Positions 11,336 to 24,219 of a DNA stretch of 64,000 bases are shown one piece after another. The position numbers and the translations under genes were made by a program. A model generated the notes under the pieces. The model saw only the letters and a list, made by a program, of their open reading frames with translations. It had not been told where the DNA came from and made no database searches. Location: NCBI GenBank assembly GCA_942486035.1, contig CALNXK010000378.1, forward strand, positions 102,501 to 166,500, written 5' to 3'. Positions within the stretch are counted from its first letter, which is position 1. Each line of letters opens with the position of its first letter. The stretch comes from Porites lobata. Lineage: Eukaryota > Cnidaria > Anthozoa > Scleractinia > Poritidae.

Positions 11336-13251
11336 CACTATCTACTCTCAGAATAACAAATGAAATATGCTACCTGGGTGGCATCACGATTTTGGTTGGG
11401 CACGCAACGTAATAAAGGCGTGTGAGGACAGAGAAACAGCAAGGAGATTGGGGCGGGAGCAATGAGAAACCGCCTGCATGGACGGGTGGCCTTTTTGAGT
11501 AGTCCGAATGCCTGCGTACGGATCGTTCCATTTGGATCAGAATGTTCACCCGCTAATCAAATATTTGGTAATCTCCTATGGGAGAGTTCCAACTGACTGA
11601 ACCATAATCTTCTCCGCAAAACAGAATCAACATATCAAAGAAGTGTTAACAGGGGCGTTGTCAGTCTTGAATATTCGATGGAAAAACAGGGCAATTTTAT
11701 TGAAGCCTGAACAGGAAATGGCCTTCTAAAGTCTTCTTCATAGATGAGAAGTTATGGCAGTTTTGTCCTCATCGAAAACCTGTATCACAATTTTGCCTCT
11801 TTCGTAAACGTTGTCACTGAGCTGTACAGCAATGGAGCTTAAATTTGCTTTGAGGAAGTCCAGGCACCTCAACTTTCTCTATTACTTGGTGTTTGAGAAT
11901 AATGCACTACATCAAACAGTGTCAGTGATTGGGGGCGACGAATCGCACACAGTAGAAGAAAGAAGCACAGCATAAATTTCTGAATACTTTGTGTAGCTTA
12001 AGTTTAAGCTGCAACGTAAATCTGAAGATTGCCCTATCCGCAAAAATTCAACATTCTACAAACAACACTTAAAAGCCAGCCGGGCCCAGCATCAAAACAT
12101 AGCTGGAAATTATTCTTCCTTCTTTGTTTTTTTTTCTTCTTACTGTATTTCTTTTGATTTTACCTGCTAGCTACATGTAGAGCCTAAATTGTTCAGGGAG
12201 CTAAGAAGAAAACCAACTGGTTCATTTAGCTTCCTAGCTTGCACATGATTTTCATTACATTTAATTTATCTTCTATTGGAAGTAAATTTACCAGATTGTA
12301 ATATCAACCATGTACATTGACTAAAGCATAAAGATCATTCATCATTCTTTTTAAATAAATTATTGGTTTTTGATTTTTCATGAAATTTCATCCTCACGAA
12401 ATTAAGTGAGAATAAGGTGCTAACATTTTTTCTCTGGCATTTTATCAAGGGTGCATGAAATCAAGTAAATATGGTACATGTATGTCACACATATTACTGT
12501 AAAAAAAAATAGAAGAGTTGTTTACCTTGTCCTCAGAGCTGCCTTTTCTTGCTGATCTCGTTTTCTGATTATATTACATTGTCTTGCAGTTTGCCTTGCT
12601 GTTCCTCTTCATCAAGATTCTAAAATACATGTATGTAACAATGCAGTCTGTCATTGAAAGAAAATCACATTGACAAAAATTACGTTAATATATTGCAACT
12701 TTTTTAAGGTTAGAACTTGTATAAGACAGCCCTGGCAGTGAAAAAAAAACAAGAAAACTTTCTTGTTTAACAATTTAATCATATCATTTTTAAAGACAGT
12801 CGATATTTTATTAAGCAATACAGCATTCTACACAGGATACGTGAAAGACACTAGGGTTAAATAATGACATTTGCAACTCAATCTCTCTTTTGAGGGTTTG
12901 CACAGATTTTTGGATCCAAAATTCAAGATTTTTTCCAGACATTTCTGCATGTGTAGCCATCATGAGTTGTAATTGAGGAAGCCTTATGTTATAAGCTCTG
13001 TGGTTTCTATTAAAGGCTTCCTCACCAATTTTGTTCTGTAGTGTATTTTAATTTTTTCCTTTTTTCTTTGTACATTTTGTGTGGCAAAATAAATAAATAA
13101 AATAAATGAAGGGTACCATTTATCAAAAAAAGGTATACGAAAGGGGTACCTTTTCTGTCCAAAATGGTATATAAAAGGGTAAGGGGTTGGATCATGTTAC
13201 AGAGTCCACCACCCCCACCCCCCTGTATAAAATTTTGCTCAGTTCTTCTCC
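11336..13251. other. No supported gene
   Basis: AT-rich sequence with no convincing exon. One stretch (12515-12625, minus) has acceptor-like TATTTTAG and donor GTAAAC, but every frame through it carries a stop, so I do not call it. Confidence 0.5.
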
Positions 13252-14866
13252 TATGGGCAGCTGTTACCGCCAAAAATACAATCAAGTCAAATAGCACAGA
13301 CAAAATACAAATGCTCTAGTGATGAATTACGAAATGGTTCAAATAATAAAGGAATGATCATTCTTAAAATAAAATAGTCTGGTTGTTTTGTGTGAAATGG
13401 TTCACCTAAACCACAGGCGGCCCAGACGCAGTATGTGTCACTGAATGAATATATTAATATCCACATGGACAAATTATTGCGATGAGTCGTCGAAACTCCC
13501 ATGGACTAAAATAGTCTAAAAGTCAAAATATAACAAAACAAAGCTAAGATACCTTCAACTGAACGTATCCTTGTCTTTCCTGGCCGGTTTAAGTGGCATT
13601 TTGTTGAGTTTTGAAATTGTAGGTACTATCCACTAAAGAAGAATTAAAGGCTGGCTACAAAACAAACAGACCATCTCCACGCGCCTTCACACGAAGCGCT
13701 ATAAATTCGAGAATAATCGACCAATCTGCTCCAAATAACCATCGGCTAATCTGCATTTAACGTGTGCTCCTGCTTCTGGCTCGCTTGCTCCACAAAACCC
13801 ATCGCAACTGCACAATAATTGCTCGCTCATCAACAACCACTGTTGACCTTTAGGCTTCGATATGACCGCAAACGACCAGGTTTAATACGCGACGTGACGC
13901 GACGTGAATATTCAAGCTTAGCGACCGCGTTCGCGCAACAATGCAGCACTTGCTATGGGAGGGATGGTACTATTGCTTCCAGGTCAATCAATCGGGAAAA
14001 TAATATTGAAGCCCATGTAATTTTTAAAAAGATCCAATTTGCCCAAGGAGCACCGAACAGATACGAATCTTATAGCGGAGCTAAAAAAAATGAGCGGCAG
14101 TGGAAAAAGTGAACAAGAACATATACCACATTTTCTCCAGCAAAAGTGAAAACCAGGAAGTTTTCTGGACGTTTCACGTTGCAGTCATGCAAATCAACGG
14201 CAAGGAAATGTACAAGAAAGTGTGCTGCAATTAGACCTATTGTTGTTTTTCACAGTTCTGGTCAAGGGCATCCAACTTTTAATTTTTCACATTTCACTCA
14301 CCGGGTTAGGCTATCCCGTACGAACGACGCAACGCTGCCGCAGCGCTGCAGCAGTTCACTTTTATGGTTGCACAGCGCTTAAGCGTCTGTAAAGCAGTGC
14401 TCGTGAGTCGCTAAAGCAGAGAACGTCACATTTCGTGCACTGCGAAAGCGCTGCAAAATTTTGCCACGGTAAAGCAGCGGTAAAGCAGCGCTGCGGGCCG
14501 CTGCTTAAAAGCTGCAATGAGACCTAGATATAAACATTGAAACCACTCCATATGACAACCTGAATACAAGCGACGCTTGAGGCTGCATTATCGCTGCACA
14601 ACGCTGCAGATACCAAATAAGGACTTAAAGATCTTCAAAATTAAAACCCTGGAGAGCAAACCCGTACGAAACTTGCAGCGCTGTACGGCGCCACAAAATA
14701 GCTGTACAGCTAAATTACAGCTGTTTAGCAGCATTTTAGAAGCCAAACAACAGCTTAATCCAAGTTGCAGCGGGATGCAAAAGCGCTGGTGCTGCCTTTG
14801 AAGCTCTCGGCAGCAGTTTTGCAGCGCAGTTGCCGACTTTCAATAGCTGCAGTAACGCTACAACAA
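13252..14866. repeat. Left arm of 6.4-kb inverted repeat
   Basis: This arm is the reverse complement of 17275-19695. Positions 13415-14866 match 17275-18729 almost perfectly; in the parts I compared I found only three single-base differences or indels. The outer 160 bp (13252-13412 against 19541-19695) are visibly more diverged, near 90% by eye. Both arms carry dense GCAGCGCTGC-type words. The open frames of 97 and 78 codons occur in both arms and resemble nothing I know. Confidence 0.9.
13792..13990 (+). repeat. Direct repeat, copy 1
   Basis: About 195 bp starting 'caaaacccatcgcaactgca' recur in direct orientation at 14868-15063, just inside the inner end of the left arm. The copies differ at very few positions. 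Confidence 0.9.
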
Positions 14867-14867
14867 A

Positions 14868-15063
14868 ACCCATCGCAACTGCACAATAATTGCTCGCTCA
14901 TCAACAACCACTGTTGACCTTTAGGCTTCGATATGACCGCAAACGACCAGGTTTAATACGCGACGTGACGCGACGTGAATATTCAAGCTTAGCGACCGCG
15001 TTCGCGCAACAATGCAGCACTTGCTATGGGAGGGATGGTACTATTGCTTCTAGGTCAATCGAC
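14868..15063 (+). repeat. Direct repeat, copy 2
   Basis: Second copy of the 13792-13990 repeat. It abuts the inner arm boundary and is not mirrored at the inner end of the right arm, so it marks an asymmetry in how the palindrome formed. Confidence 0.9.
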
Positions 15064-17274
15064 TGACCGAAGGTTAGCTGCGTTAGTTTTGACCAGAAAA
15101 CAAAAGGCGATTGCGGGACCGTCCGTAAGTTTTCAACAGGGCAGCCCTGGTTTTCAAGTTCGAATTCTGCTAACGTTCGCTGTCTCAGCTGCTGTCACAT
15201 TGTTCGTCCAGCCGCTTGCATAGGTTCTTGACTCTACCAGACTTATTTGCTTAGATTAACAACGTCTTACTCCATAATATGTCGTCCAAACTGGTGAAGG
15301 AGGACGAGACTTTTCCGCCCAGGAAAAAGGCAAAATCTGGCCCCCGCTATGCAGCTGAATAGAAGATACAGCTGAAGATATCGTAAAGTAAAATTTATGT
15401 GTGCGATATCTTTTATTATCATTATTATTATTCTCAAAACTCAGGGGCACCCAACGATGATTTCCCCCTAAAGGCATTGAAAACACATTTAAGGCTGTCC
15501 AGAGTACTTTTGATCGAAAAATGCATTCTAAACAGCGCTTACATAAATTTAGTCAGGAGGGCTAAAAGCGAAGCTAATGATTTATAGTTTGCTCATACTA
15601 AATATAAAATATATCGTGTAATGCTAAGCGGAGAAGGCAACGAGACAGGGCCACCCAACGACTGTTTCCTCAAATACTTTCAATTGAAAACACTTCTGTA
15701 GCTATTCATAAAGTACTTTTAGCTCTATAGAGATGCATTCTAAGTGGCGCTATAAAATTTGCATCTCAGTGTTCGGCCATTCTAGAGGAACTTGAGTCTT
15801 TTCGAAATTACGAGGAATTCAGAATTATTTTCCCGAAAATTTTAGATGCAATTTAACGTATCACGAAGGAGATAATTTTTCAGATACCTTCTTTCATCAC
15901 ATTTTTGAATCCGAAAATTTTAGGATTCCATTTTACTCTCTACGAAAAATCCCGTACGATACAGAAGACGTTAAAACAGCGCGGCTTTAGCGACTTATTA
16001 GCGCTGCAACGAGCGCTGCAGAAAGGTTGCACGAACGCTGTTTTCCGTTCGCTGCAGCAGTGCATTTTTGTGACTGCGTGAACGCTGCGGTAGCGACACT
16101 GAGAGCTTCAGGAGCGCTGCCGTAAAGATGCAAAAAAATAGCCACACGAGGCCATACGGTCGATAAACAGCTTTTATGCAGCGCTGTGCAGCGTTAGTGA
16201 AGCGCTGCCAAGAACAGTTGTACAAAAAAAAGAAATGCAGACTTCAACAATACAATAATCATGAGACATGGTAAAGGAGTTGACAAGAGGCCTTATAGTA
16301 GCGGAGTAAAAACCACAAGAAATACAAAATGCAACTGATACTTTATTAGTATTCACGCGTACACGTTACAAAAGCAGGTGACATATAAAAAATCTACGAC
16401 AGTCTCGCTTTGTAAATATTCAGCAATCACGGTCACTCATCTAAATGTAAGAACATCCATTAACATGCCGACATTGAAGTTTATCTTTTTTTTTAAATAA
16501 AGAGAATAAGAGCGATTGTTCTACATAAAGTTTGCACGGACAGCAGCCAAATGATGTTTTGATTCGTTGCAACAGCCTAACATCGCTCACCTTGACGTTT
16601 TGTCCATGATCCACGATCTGCCGTCACTGTTTTCATGAAAGAAATCAACCCAATTTTACCTTGGTCGTCGTTAAATTTACAATGGACTAAGGAACGTACA
16701 TCATCGTGAACGTTTGAATCTTGTAAATACATGCGTACCCCAGCTCAGATTCTTGTATCTGTGTTGCTTGCTCTGGTTCGATTCGTCGGTACTTCGCGTA
16801 GAATTCACTGAACAGTGCCGTTGTTTACAAATACCTTTGAGCTGTTCCATCCAAAAACATCAACAGAACTTCCACCTCGAAACACTGAACTAGATGCTAA
16901 ACACTTACAATGTATGAATGTTTGCGCCTTTCATTCAACGGTCGCAAATGTTTGTCCAGCGATGTAATGTGATCTGATGGAAAAGTGCCGACCAATTAGA
17001 TTACAGCCTAGAATGTCTCCAGGGAATTAGCGATAACATTCCCACACTCGCCAGTCACGGAATAAAATTTATTGAAATCTTTATTCCAAAAGCATAGAAT
17101 TTGGAGGTTTATTCAATAAGTGATCTTCCCTGCGTACAAGCTTACTCACATTTCTTAGAGGTACAGTCAAAGTTTTCTCGTTATGAAAGCCGAAATCTGT
17201 GGCAAAAGGCTTTTCTGGCGGTTCATGTTATGAGCGCTCAAGAACGTTGTGCTATCAGATCCAGCGTAGCTGAA
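15064..17274. other. Spacer of the palindrome
   Basis: Unique centre between the arms. It holds a GCGCTGCA-rich block at 15950-16215 resembling the arm sequence and a possible short start frame (15280-15357, plus, MSSKLVKEDETFPPRKKAK). No complete gene is visible. Confidence 0.5.
16591..16743 (-). CDS. Possible orphan exon, unidentified
   Basis: A 153-nt minus-strand stretch with donor GTGAGC and phase 1 at both ends is open for 50 codons and includes VHCKFNDDQGKIGLISF. The acceptor (AATCTGAG) lacks a pyrimidine tract. A similar word set, HLKDDNGKLWVEM, occurs on the minus strand near 29330-29370 in repeat-like sequence, so this may be a captured exon inside a repeat. Function unknown. Confidence 0.25.
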
Positions 17275-19695
17275 TTGTAGCGTTACTGCAGCTATTGAAA
17301 GTCGGCAACTGCGCTGCAAAACTGCTGCCGAGAGCTTCAAAGGCAGCACCAGCGCTTTTGCATCCCGCTGCAACTTGGATTAAGCTGTTGTTTGGCTTCT
17401 AAAATGCTGCTAAACAGCTGTAATTTAGCTGTACAGCTATTTTGTGGCGCCGTACAGCGCTGCAAGTTTCGTACGGGTTTGCTCTCCAGGGTTTTAATTT
17501 TGAAGATCTTTAAGTCCTTATTTGGTATCTGCAGCGTTGTGCAGCGATAATGCAGCCCTCAAGCGTCGCTTGTATTCAGGTTGTCATATGGAGTGGTTTC
17601 AATGTTTATATCTAGGTCTCATTGCAGCTTTTAAGCAGCGGCCCGCAGCGCTGCTTTACCGCTGCTTTACCGTGGCAAAATTTTGCAGCGCTTTCGCAGT
17701 GCACGAAATGTGACGTTCTCTGCTTTAGCGACTCACGAGCACTGCTTTACAGACGCTTAAGCGCTGTGCAACCATAAAAGTGAACTGCTGCAGCGCTGCG
17801 GCAGCGTTGCGTCGTTCGTACGGGATAGCCTAACCCGGTGAGTGAAATGTGAAAAATTAAAAGTTGGATGCCCTTGACCAGAACTGTGAAAAACAACAAT
17901 AGGTCTAATTGCAGCACACTTTCTTGTACATTTCCTTGCCGTTGATTTGCATGACTGCAACGTGAAACGTCCAGAAAACTTCCTGGTTTTCACTTTTGCT
18001 GGAGAAAATGTGGTATATGTTCTTGTTCACTTTTTCCACTGCCGCTCATTTTTTTTAGCTCCGCTATAAGATTCGTATCTGTTCGGTGCTCCTTGGGCAA
18101 ATTGGATCTTTTTAAAAATTACATGGGCTTCAATATTATTTTCCCGATTGATTGACCTGGAAGCAATAGTACCATCCCTCCCATAGCAAGTGCTGCATTG
18201 TTGCGCGAACGCGGTCGCTAAGCTTGAATATTCACGTCGCGTCACGTCGCGTATTAAACCTGGTCGTTTGCGGTCATATCGAAGCCCAAAGGTCAACAGT
18301 GGTTGTTGATGAGCGAGCAATTATTGTGCAGTTGCGATGGGTTTTGTGGAGCAAGCGAGCCAGAAGCAGGAGCACACGTTAAATGCAGATTAGCCGATGG
18401 TTATTTGGAGCAGATTCGTCGATTATTCTCGAATTTATAGCGCTTCGTGTGAAGGCGCGTGGAGATGGTCTGTTTGTTTTGTAGCCAGCCTTTAATTCTT
18501 CTTTAGTGGATAGTACCTACAATTTCAAAACTCAACAAAATGCCACTTAAACCGGCCAGGAAAGACAAGGATACGTTCAGTTGAAGGTATCTTAGCTTTG
18601 TTTTGTTATATTTTGACTTTTAGACTATTTTAGTCCATGGGAGTTTCGACGACTCATCGCAATAATTTGTCCATGTGGATATTAATATATTCATTCAGTG
18701 ACACATACTGCGTCTGGGCCGCCTGTGCCTAAACTACAAATGATTTCGTCAGATGAGAATTAAGCTGTTCACTGGTACAGCTGTAGATGTTAAAACAATA
18801 CCACCAAACAAGAATAGGTTTGTTTAACTTCCCCCTCAATGTTTTTTGCCCCAAAAAGTCAAATCATGCACCAATAAAAAGTTGAAATTACAATGTAATT
18901 TCCCAGAGCATTGAAACAATGACGTCTCTGCAGCTGGGTGAAACATTTTCTGGTTTTAAGCTACAAAGACCAGTCCAATGGTTCCTCCAGACCAAAAACC
19001 CTCTACATTGTTTTTTTTTTTTTGCTTTAAATTGTTGAGCACTGGCTTACAATTCCTTTCCTTAATTTTTTTTTAAAATTTGGCAACAAAAACATTCCTA
19101 TATATGGCCCATAACTAAGGAACATTATGTTAGACCCCACATAGACTAGACAACTCCAGTATGACTTGTCCATTTCACTCTTGTATTTTTGGTGGTTTCG
19201 GCGCCAACAATAATGTCAAGTGAAACCATTTTATTTCACGTATCACCATTTGTTTCATCATACCTCCACTTCAGTTGTGATTAAATCATTTGACTTTACA
19301 TTGAATCATTTGCGTATGACTTGAACCATTAAATTTTGTAAATGTTTGTGTGAATTCTTACTTTACTCAAACTATTATGCAACAGAGCAGCTGACCGTTG
19401 GTTATCAAGCTCGATCATGTCGCACATGGTATATTGATGGATTATTATTTAACCAAACTGAATCCTGTTTGGCGGTATTGTTTTAACATCTACGAGTGAA
19501 CAGCTTCTCATGTGACCAAAATCGTTTGTAGTTTACATGTAGGTGAACCATTTCACGCAAAACAACCAGACTATTTTTATTTTAAGAATGATCACTTCTT
19601 TATTATTTAAACGATTTCGTAATTCATCAGTAGACCATTTGCGTTTTGTCTGTGCTATTTGACATGATTGTATGTTTGGTGGTGACAGCTGCCCA
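17275..19695. repeat. Right arm of inverted repeat, with insertion
   Basis: Mirror of 13252-14866. The match to the left arm runs from 17275 to 18729, is broken by the insertion at 18731-19534, then resumes at 19541 and ends near 19695. Confidence 0.9.
18731..19534. mobile_element. Non-autonomous TIR element in right arm
   Basis: An 804-bp segment absent from the left arm. It starts aaactacaaa and ends tttgtagttt. The inverted similarity continues about 75 bp inward and includes 'gttaaaacaataccaccaaa' on the left, matched on the right. No transposase is present. The flanking duplication is not clear. Confidence 0.8.
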
Positions 19696-19955
19696 TATTC
19701 TCCCCCCCACCCCCCCACCGCCAAGGCAAAATCAGCTTGCCCAAAGGGTAAGATAATATTGGTGAAGTTTATGAGCTGAGATCTGTGAAGAGTTTACACT
19801 TCTATGTGTAGCCCACTATAATACATTTTGGTGATGCATTTCCTCGAGGCAAGAGCTAATGTTTTGTACCATTTACATGCAGCACACGTATTTTACAAAA
19901 ATGTCAAACAACTCTGAAATTAAGGGATCAGGGTTACAAAACTGAGTGACTCAAG

Positions 19956-21354
19956 CAGGGTGTCCATTGGATTAGTTGCTCAAAAAAAATAGGAAAATAG
20001 GAAATTCGGGATTGAGAAAATAGGAAAAATAGGAAACTTTGTATTAAAAAATAGGAGAAAAATAGGAAAATCAATAGTACTTTCGTCAACATAGATAGCC
20101 TCCCTGCAACCCCATCAGGGCTATAATAAAGGCCACTAGCCTGTATGTTCGCAGGATTAGACCAACTTCTGCAGCTTAGAAGGAGGGTAAAAGATCAGTA
20201 ACATTTAGTTTTTTGGCTCAGTTACACTGTAATCAGGATGACATTCTTGACTAAAGGTCGAGCCCAGTTCTATAATCAAAGGGGATCATATGACAATTCC
20301 CTTCTAGTTGGCCGCAAATCTTTGAAAAGCTTCAAAGAGTAAAATTTCTTGGGATAGAAATTTCTTACTATTGCATTGTCATTAAAGGATATTGAACTAA
20401 AAAATCCCATGAAAGATTTCCTTCCATTAATCTACAATCGGTAGCTGGTTGAGAATATGATTGTTGAGTCGAAAGACCGCATAGTTTTAAGAACCAAACC
20501 AGACTTTCCGCAGTGTATGCAAAATGACACTGATCTATTTGGTACCAGATTGTAAGTGTGTTATGGTTAAGTTCTAAGAGGAACGTAACACTCTTCTTAG
20601 CTATGACTGGAAGAACGGTTTCGGAACCAAAATATTGGATCCTTCATCAGTTGCTTAGGTATAACTGTTAACAAGAGCTCACCAAGAGAGCTAGTGCCAT
20701 ATACTAAACTTGAGGCTGTTCTTTTCATGTAGCATACAGAATCCAGCTAGTGATTAGTTCTTTAAACAAAAAGCTGATTGGATGATTTATCTGATCTGTG
20801 TTGTGAAAGGGCAACTTGATCATGTTTTCAGTTTCAAAGATGAACATGAAAGGGAGCAAGACTTCAAAATAATTATTACATCATAAAGTCTACAGAGAAT
20901 GAAATGCAGTTTCAGTGGACTGTGCACAATATTATTCAAATATTAGTCATGAGAAATATAACATTTCATACAATACATGTACATGTAGGTGCCCTAGAAA
21001 ATTATACAAAAAGTAAAAATAATAATTATGGTTACTTTTTGTATAATTTAGAATAATATTTACAATAATATTATAACAAAGTTGTTAACAGAACTCTAAT
21101 GGGCAATGGAGGTCATGGAAAGAAAAAATGTAACTATTATTTTTACTAATATTAGAACATCAAAGTCAACATACTACTTGCTTTATGATAAATCTCACTC
21201 TAAAACACAATACAACTATAATTCCATTTTCAATATTTTTGCAAATTTTGGCTTCACCAACTAAAAATAGGAAAAATAGGAGGTTTTTGTTTAAAAATAG
21301 GCAAAAATAGGAATATGCTCAAAAAATAGGAAAAAATTTGAACTGGACACCCTG
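19956..21354. mobile_element. TIR transposon with AAATAGGAAA arrays, 6-bp TSD
   Basis: The element begins CAGGGTGTCCA and ends TGGACACCCTG, flanked on both sides by CTCAAG (19950-19955 and 21355-21360). Both ends carry runs of AAATAGGAAA-like words. The 1.4-kb interior has no transposase that I can recognise, so it is non-autonomous. CAGGG ends recall hAT elements, but those usually make 8-bp duplications. Confidence 0.85.
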
Positions 21355-21360
21355 CTCAAG

Positions 21361-22381
21361 TTCCAGGTTAGTTTGCCCAGTATACTAGGACCTTCAATGG
21401 AACCTGATTCACACTGTTTCCTGACCCTAATCACTAAACTTCAGAGTCATTTGGCATTAAGTGGCCCTTCAGTGTTCTGCAAAATACCCCTATGATCGAT
21501 ATATGTGCATCAAAGGTATATGTAAGCAAACGAATGGCTAACGTTTTTTAAGCATTTTTTCCCATATTTTCTGCAAAATGAAGCTGTAATCTAGGGACAG
21601 CTCTGCTAAGCAGACAATGACAGAGGCCTTGTGCGTGTCCGCTAATTTCAGGTGCCAGGTACAAAACAAAGGTCACAGGTCAGATCACAAGTGCAGGCTA
21701 GAATACAGGTCACCAAGCAACACCTTGTGAAGTTGTAAAGGGGAGGCAGTATGAATGAAGGGAAACAAGCCAATACGTAAAAAAAGTGGTTTAAAAAGAA
21801 CAAAACAAAATACCGTAAAGGAAAAAAATACCTTGGCCAACAGTTGAACACGGACCACCTACATGTAAAGACATCTCCTAGTCTCATATGCCACATTATT
21901 ACCAAATATTAATTAGCAAGGCAAATTATTATATTTGAAGCATTTTACCCATGAAATTCTGCCAGTAAATGCTGTCTGAAGCTGGTGGAACTGTATTTAT
22001 CAAGTATTCAAAGATATATACGAAGAAACTAAGCAGGGTTTAAAATTGGTAAAAGCCCTACTTTAACTCATTTTATCGCATTCAAAGAATTTGTTATGGC
22101 CGACAGCCTATAAGTGTCTCGTAAACTGCTGCAAAGTCTCTCACTGTCAGCCTTGTAGAGCTGCAGTTCCCTGCATTTGCATGAGGAAAATTGGTCGCAA
22201 TCAACCAGCTGTAAAAATTTTAGACATTTTTTCACAGAGGAAGTAAAGTATCGGCCTTTTGTTGCACCCAGTAGAAGTGATGTTGCTTGGAAACCTTGAA
22301 TATTATACAACTAGACATCACAATCAATGACGTCACTGCAACTACCTTCCAAAGCCGACTCATGTTTCTGCCTCGCTATGT
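21361..22381. other. No gene; scattered repeat words
   Basis: Contains 'ggtcacaggt' words at 21650-21715 that also occur at 29260-29300 in reverse orientation. No supported coding sequence. Confidence 0.5.
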
Positions 22382-22539
22382 GATCCATACAGCTTATTCT
22401 AGTTTGCAAAACGAAATGAAACGAAACAAAATATATGGGGTAGGGAGAAAAAATACTTATTATCCTAAACACAGTTTCAGACAAAACTGACGATGTGTTT
22501 GAAAGTTAATGTTAATGGAAAATGACGGATTTATACCTA

Positions 22540-23122
22540 TTTCGCAAAGTAGTAATTTTCCCACAATTACTATTCTGTGAAATGGCGTTTTTTCACCTTT
22601 ATTTAGTAAATATGTCCTTTTCATCCGAAACAAAATGTGTCCACCAATAAAATGATCAATATTTCTAAGAGTCTGGTCACCTCTCATTTTATTGACCGTA
22701 CTAGAACTCGTTTCGCAAAGTAGTAATTTTGCCACAATTACTATTTTGCGAAATGGCGTTTTTTCACTTTTATTTAGCAAATATGTTCTTTTCGTCAGAA
22801 ACAAAATGTGTCCACCAATAAAATGATCAATATTTCTAAGAGTCTGGTCACCTCTCATTTTATTGACCGTACTAGAACTCGTTTCGCAAAGTAGTAATTT
22901 TGCCACAATTACTATTTTGCGAAATGGCGTTTTTTCACTTTTATTTAGCAAATATGTTCTTTTCGTCAGAAACAAAATGTGTCCACCAATAAAATGATCA
23001 ATATTTCTAAGAGTCTGGTCACCTCTGATTTTTTTTACCATACTAAAACTCGTTTCACAAAGTAGTAATTTTGCCAAATTTACTATTTTGCAAAATGGCG
23101 TTTTTTCACATTTATTTAGCAA
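22540..23122 (-). repeat. Left-arm tandem array, 171-bp units
   Basis: Units begin TTTCGCAAAG (or a variant) at 22540, 22711, 22882 and 23053, exactly 171 bp apart. Because 171 is 57 codons, an open frame of 220 codons survives on the minus strand as a by-product. Confidence 0.95.
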
Positions 23123-23354
23123 ATATGTCCAAAGGAAAATTGCTTCCGTCCATTCTTTTCGTCAGACTTTTTTTAGCTGTCGTGAATTGAATTATTTGTA
23201 AAGGGAAGCGAAAAATTCAGCTCCAAATTGACGAGTTTTGGTGGCTTTGGAACGCGAAATCCAAAAACAGATTTCACCGCCGAGAAATCCGGCCTCAGGA
23301 TGGATTTCAATTAAGAAATCCAAATCCGGATTTCGTGGATCTCCTTTTTACCGT

Positions 23355-23492
23355 TCAATTGGGAAATCTGAAAAAGGATTTGTAAAACTGTTCTCATGAA
23401 CAGCAGTCTTGTTTTTGTTAATTCTACGTGCACGTGCAAGACTGCTGTTAGTAAGGACAGTTTTTCAAATCCTTTGTCAGATTTCCCAATCA
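23355..23492. repeat. Hairpin inside the foldback element
   Basis: An inverted repeat: AATTGGGAAATCTG and AAAGGATTTG at the left are mirrored by CAAATCCTTTGTCAGATTTC at the right, with AGCAGTCTTG/CAAGACTGCT nearer the loop. It looks like a short MITE nested in the element centre. Confidence 0.8.
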
Positions 23493-24219
23493 AATAAATA
23501 TCCAATTTTAAGTCTCTTTTTTGAGAGAAAGATTGCTAAATCAGTGCCGTAGCAAGGTTAGATTTATTGAGGGAGGCCAATCACGAGTGCCGAAGCCGAT
23601 GGGCTGCTAGGGAAGTCCGGGGGCATACTCCCTTCCGAAGATTTTGAAATATAGGGTCTCTGAAATAGCATTTTCATCCTTGCGACAGCATTAGTTTCCC
23701 ATTTAAGAAGTGTACTTTGTTCAATATCCACTTGATTTTTCTTTGTTGAAGCCATAAATAAATAATTTTCACGCTTTATCAAACCGAAATGAACACATTA
23801 AACTGACCATTGAACCAGGGAGGATAATTTATAATTTATTCACCCCGATTGAACCGAAGAGCAGCGTGAAGGTAGGTACTTCATGTATGGGGACATATAT
23901 TGTACCAACTTTACCTACTTAACTTATGCCTTCACTCTTTCTGTGAAGAGCATGGCCGCTGACCAAATTAAACGTGCCTGTCAAATCTCCCCATGCTACG
24001 GCACTGTAAATAAAGATAGAAAGGACCAGGGAGACTGTCATCACCTGCTACAAATGTAAGTTTCAGCAACCTAAATTTTAACAAAGATTAGAGTTTTCTG
24101 TACCATTCTCCAGCCATAAAGAAGCACCCTGCTTTAAATCTTTGAACTTGAAATTTTTAAAGCTAAAGTTTGGTAAATTAATTGGCCTTTAGCCAGACAT
24201 TGCAAACTGGATGTCCAGT

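Noticed and set aside
12515..12625. Minus-strand exon with acceptor TATTTTAG and donor GTAAAC
   Set aside because: All three frames contain a stop codon, and no protein family is suggested.
13819..14382. 97- and 78-codon frames, repeated at 17757-18320, as duplicated genes
   Set aside because: Their near identity follows from the palindrome arms being nearly identical at DNA level. No motif, splice site or family likeness supports them.
22460..23122. 220-codon minus-strand open frame as a gene
   Set aside because: It consists of 171-bp tandem units (57 codons each) in the arm of a foldback transposon; the frame stays open because of the unit length, not selection.
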